Source: Candidatus Daviesbacteria bacterium
Lineage (GTDB): Bacteria; Patescibacteriota; Microgenomatia; Daviesbacterales; UBA10151
Assembly: GCA_016183225.1 (NCBI GenBank)
Contig: JACPEZ010000010.1
Coordinates: forward strand, 1 to 30,031
Direction: 5' to 3'
Length of the DNA: 30,031 nucleotides
In this document: in pieces, positions 29,696 through 30,031 of the stretch
Layout: every line of letters begins with the position of its first letter
How positions within the stretch are numbered: the first letter of the stretch is position 1
Position numbers and translations under genes: made by a program
The notes under the pieces: model-generated
Database searches by the model: none
What the model was told of the DNA's origin: nothing
What the model saw: only the letters and a program-made list of their open reading frames with translations

Positions 29696-30031
29696 TTTTT
29701 CCTCAAAGCCATATCCAGCGTTTCCTGCTCTTCTTCGGAAAGATTTTGCTCCGCCTTTCCCGCACTAATAGATTTGGCAAAAACCCGGGTGCCGGACCTT
29801 GAATGCAAACTTGTCACAACGATACCGCTTCCCTTTCCATCAAGCAAAGCGGCAGAAAAACTTAAATTTCCTCCGGTATCGCCGTATGGGTTATAGCGCA
29901 AAAGAGCCACCTTTTGCACATGTAACTTGCTATCTCCTTCTAAATCAGCCAGATTCTTTTTAAGACTGCCCAGATCTTCCTTAAAATCTTCAATAACGGA
30001 TAACATCTCCTCGAATTTTTTTCTGATATCC
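29692..30031 (-). CDS. DUF4446 protein, cut by the right window edge
   Basis: The frame stays open to base 30031 (the ATG at 30006 is preceded by DIRKKFEE in frame), so the gene is partial. Visible: a helical region, then KVALLRYNPYGDTGGNLSFSAALLDGKGSG and IVVTSLHSRSGTRVFAKSI, the DUF4446 signature, and LSEEEQETLDMAL at the end. Function unknown; the family normally has an N-terminal membrane segment, which would lie outside the window. Confidence 0.85.
   Translation of the reverse strand, partial: DIRKKFEEMLSVIEDFKEDLGSLKKNLADLEGDSKLHVQKVALLRYNPYGDTGGNLSFSAALLDGKGSGIVVTSLHSRSGTRVFAKSISAGKAEQNLSEEEQETLDMALRKK

Overview
The window looks like a chromosome segment of a Candidate Phyla Radiation (Patescibacteria) bacterium, most plausibly of the Microgenomates group. 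This is inferred, not proven. The grounds are moderate to low GC, very tight gene packing with ATGA overlaps, an archaeal-type aspartyl-tRNA synthetase, short versions of many enzymes, an LPXTG-tailed protein, DUF3048 and DUF4446 proteins, and UGA used as a normal stop (so not the code-25 lineages). Several first genes appear to be leaderless: a sigma-70-like -10 box ends only 6-8 nt before the ATG.

Layout. 1-1450: the end of ribD, a small coiled-coil protein, and a membrane-protein gene lying between two 36-bp direct repeats next to tRNA-Gln(CTG). 1484-6265: gltX with an LPXTG protein, a divergent membrane-anchored protein, and aspS with a D,D-carboxypeptidase. 6259-15335: one nine-gene operon that should convert erythrose-4-phosphate plus PEP all the way to Phe and Tyr (DAHP synthase-ACT, aroB, aroA, aroDE fusion, aroK, aroC, chorismate mutase, aminotransferase, TyrA-PheA fusion). 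15332-19214: three short units for branched-chain amino acids, comprising two unknown small proteins, leuA plus a small protein, and cimA. 19221-21639: an AbiEii-like pair and recJ, on the minus strand. 21657-24578: cca followed by an inserted-looking block (metalloprotease, TrpR-like regulator) that ends in a copy of the cca 3' end. 24617-30031: a minus-strand operon DUF4446, DUF3048, HTH-nucleotidyltransferase, secD, DPBB-like protein, unknown, secF.

The main discovery is a set of four ribosome-mediated transcription attenuators, one in front of each amino-acid unit. Each has a promoter, a short leader ORF starting almost at the predicted transcription start, an antiterminator strand just before the leader stop codon, and an intrinsic terminator directly before the first enzyme gene. 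The codon content matches the pathway. It is five Phe and two Tyr in 20 residues before the Phe/Tyr operon, ten Leu in 33 before leuA (2-isopropylmalate synthase), and six Ile in 23 before cimA (citramalate synthase, the entry to isoleucine). The fourth leader precedes two unknown small genes. It is a paralogue of the leuA leader, but its Leu/Ile/Val run is out of frame by one base.

Regulation by enzyme feedback seems rearranged as well. The Phe-type ACT domain normally at the end of prephenate dehydratase is absent there and sits at the C-terminus of DAHP synthase. LeuA is short and appears to lack its leucine-binding domain, which would leave attenuation as its main visible control.
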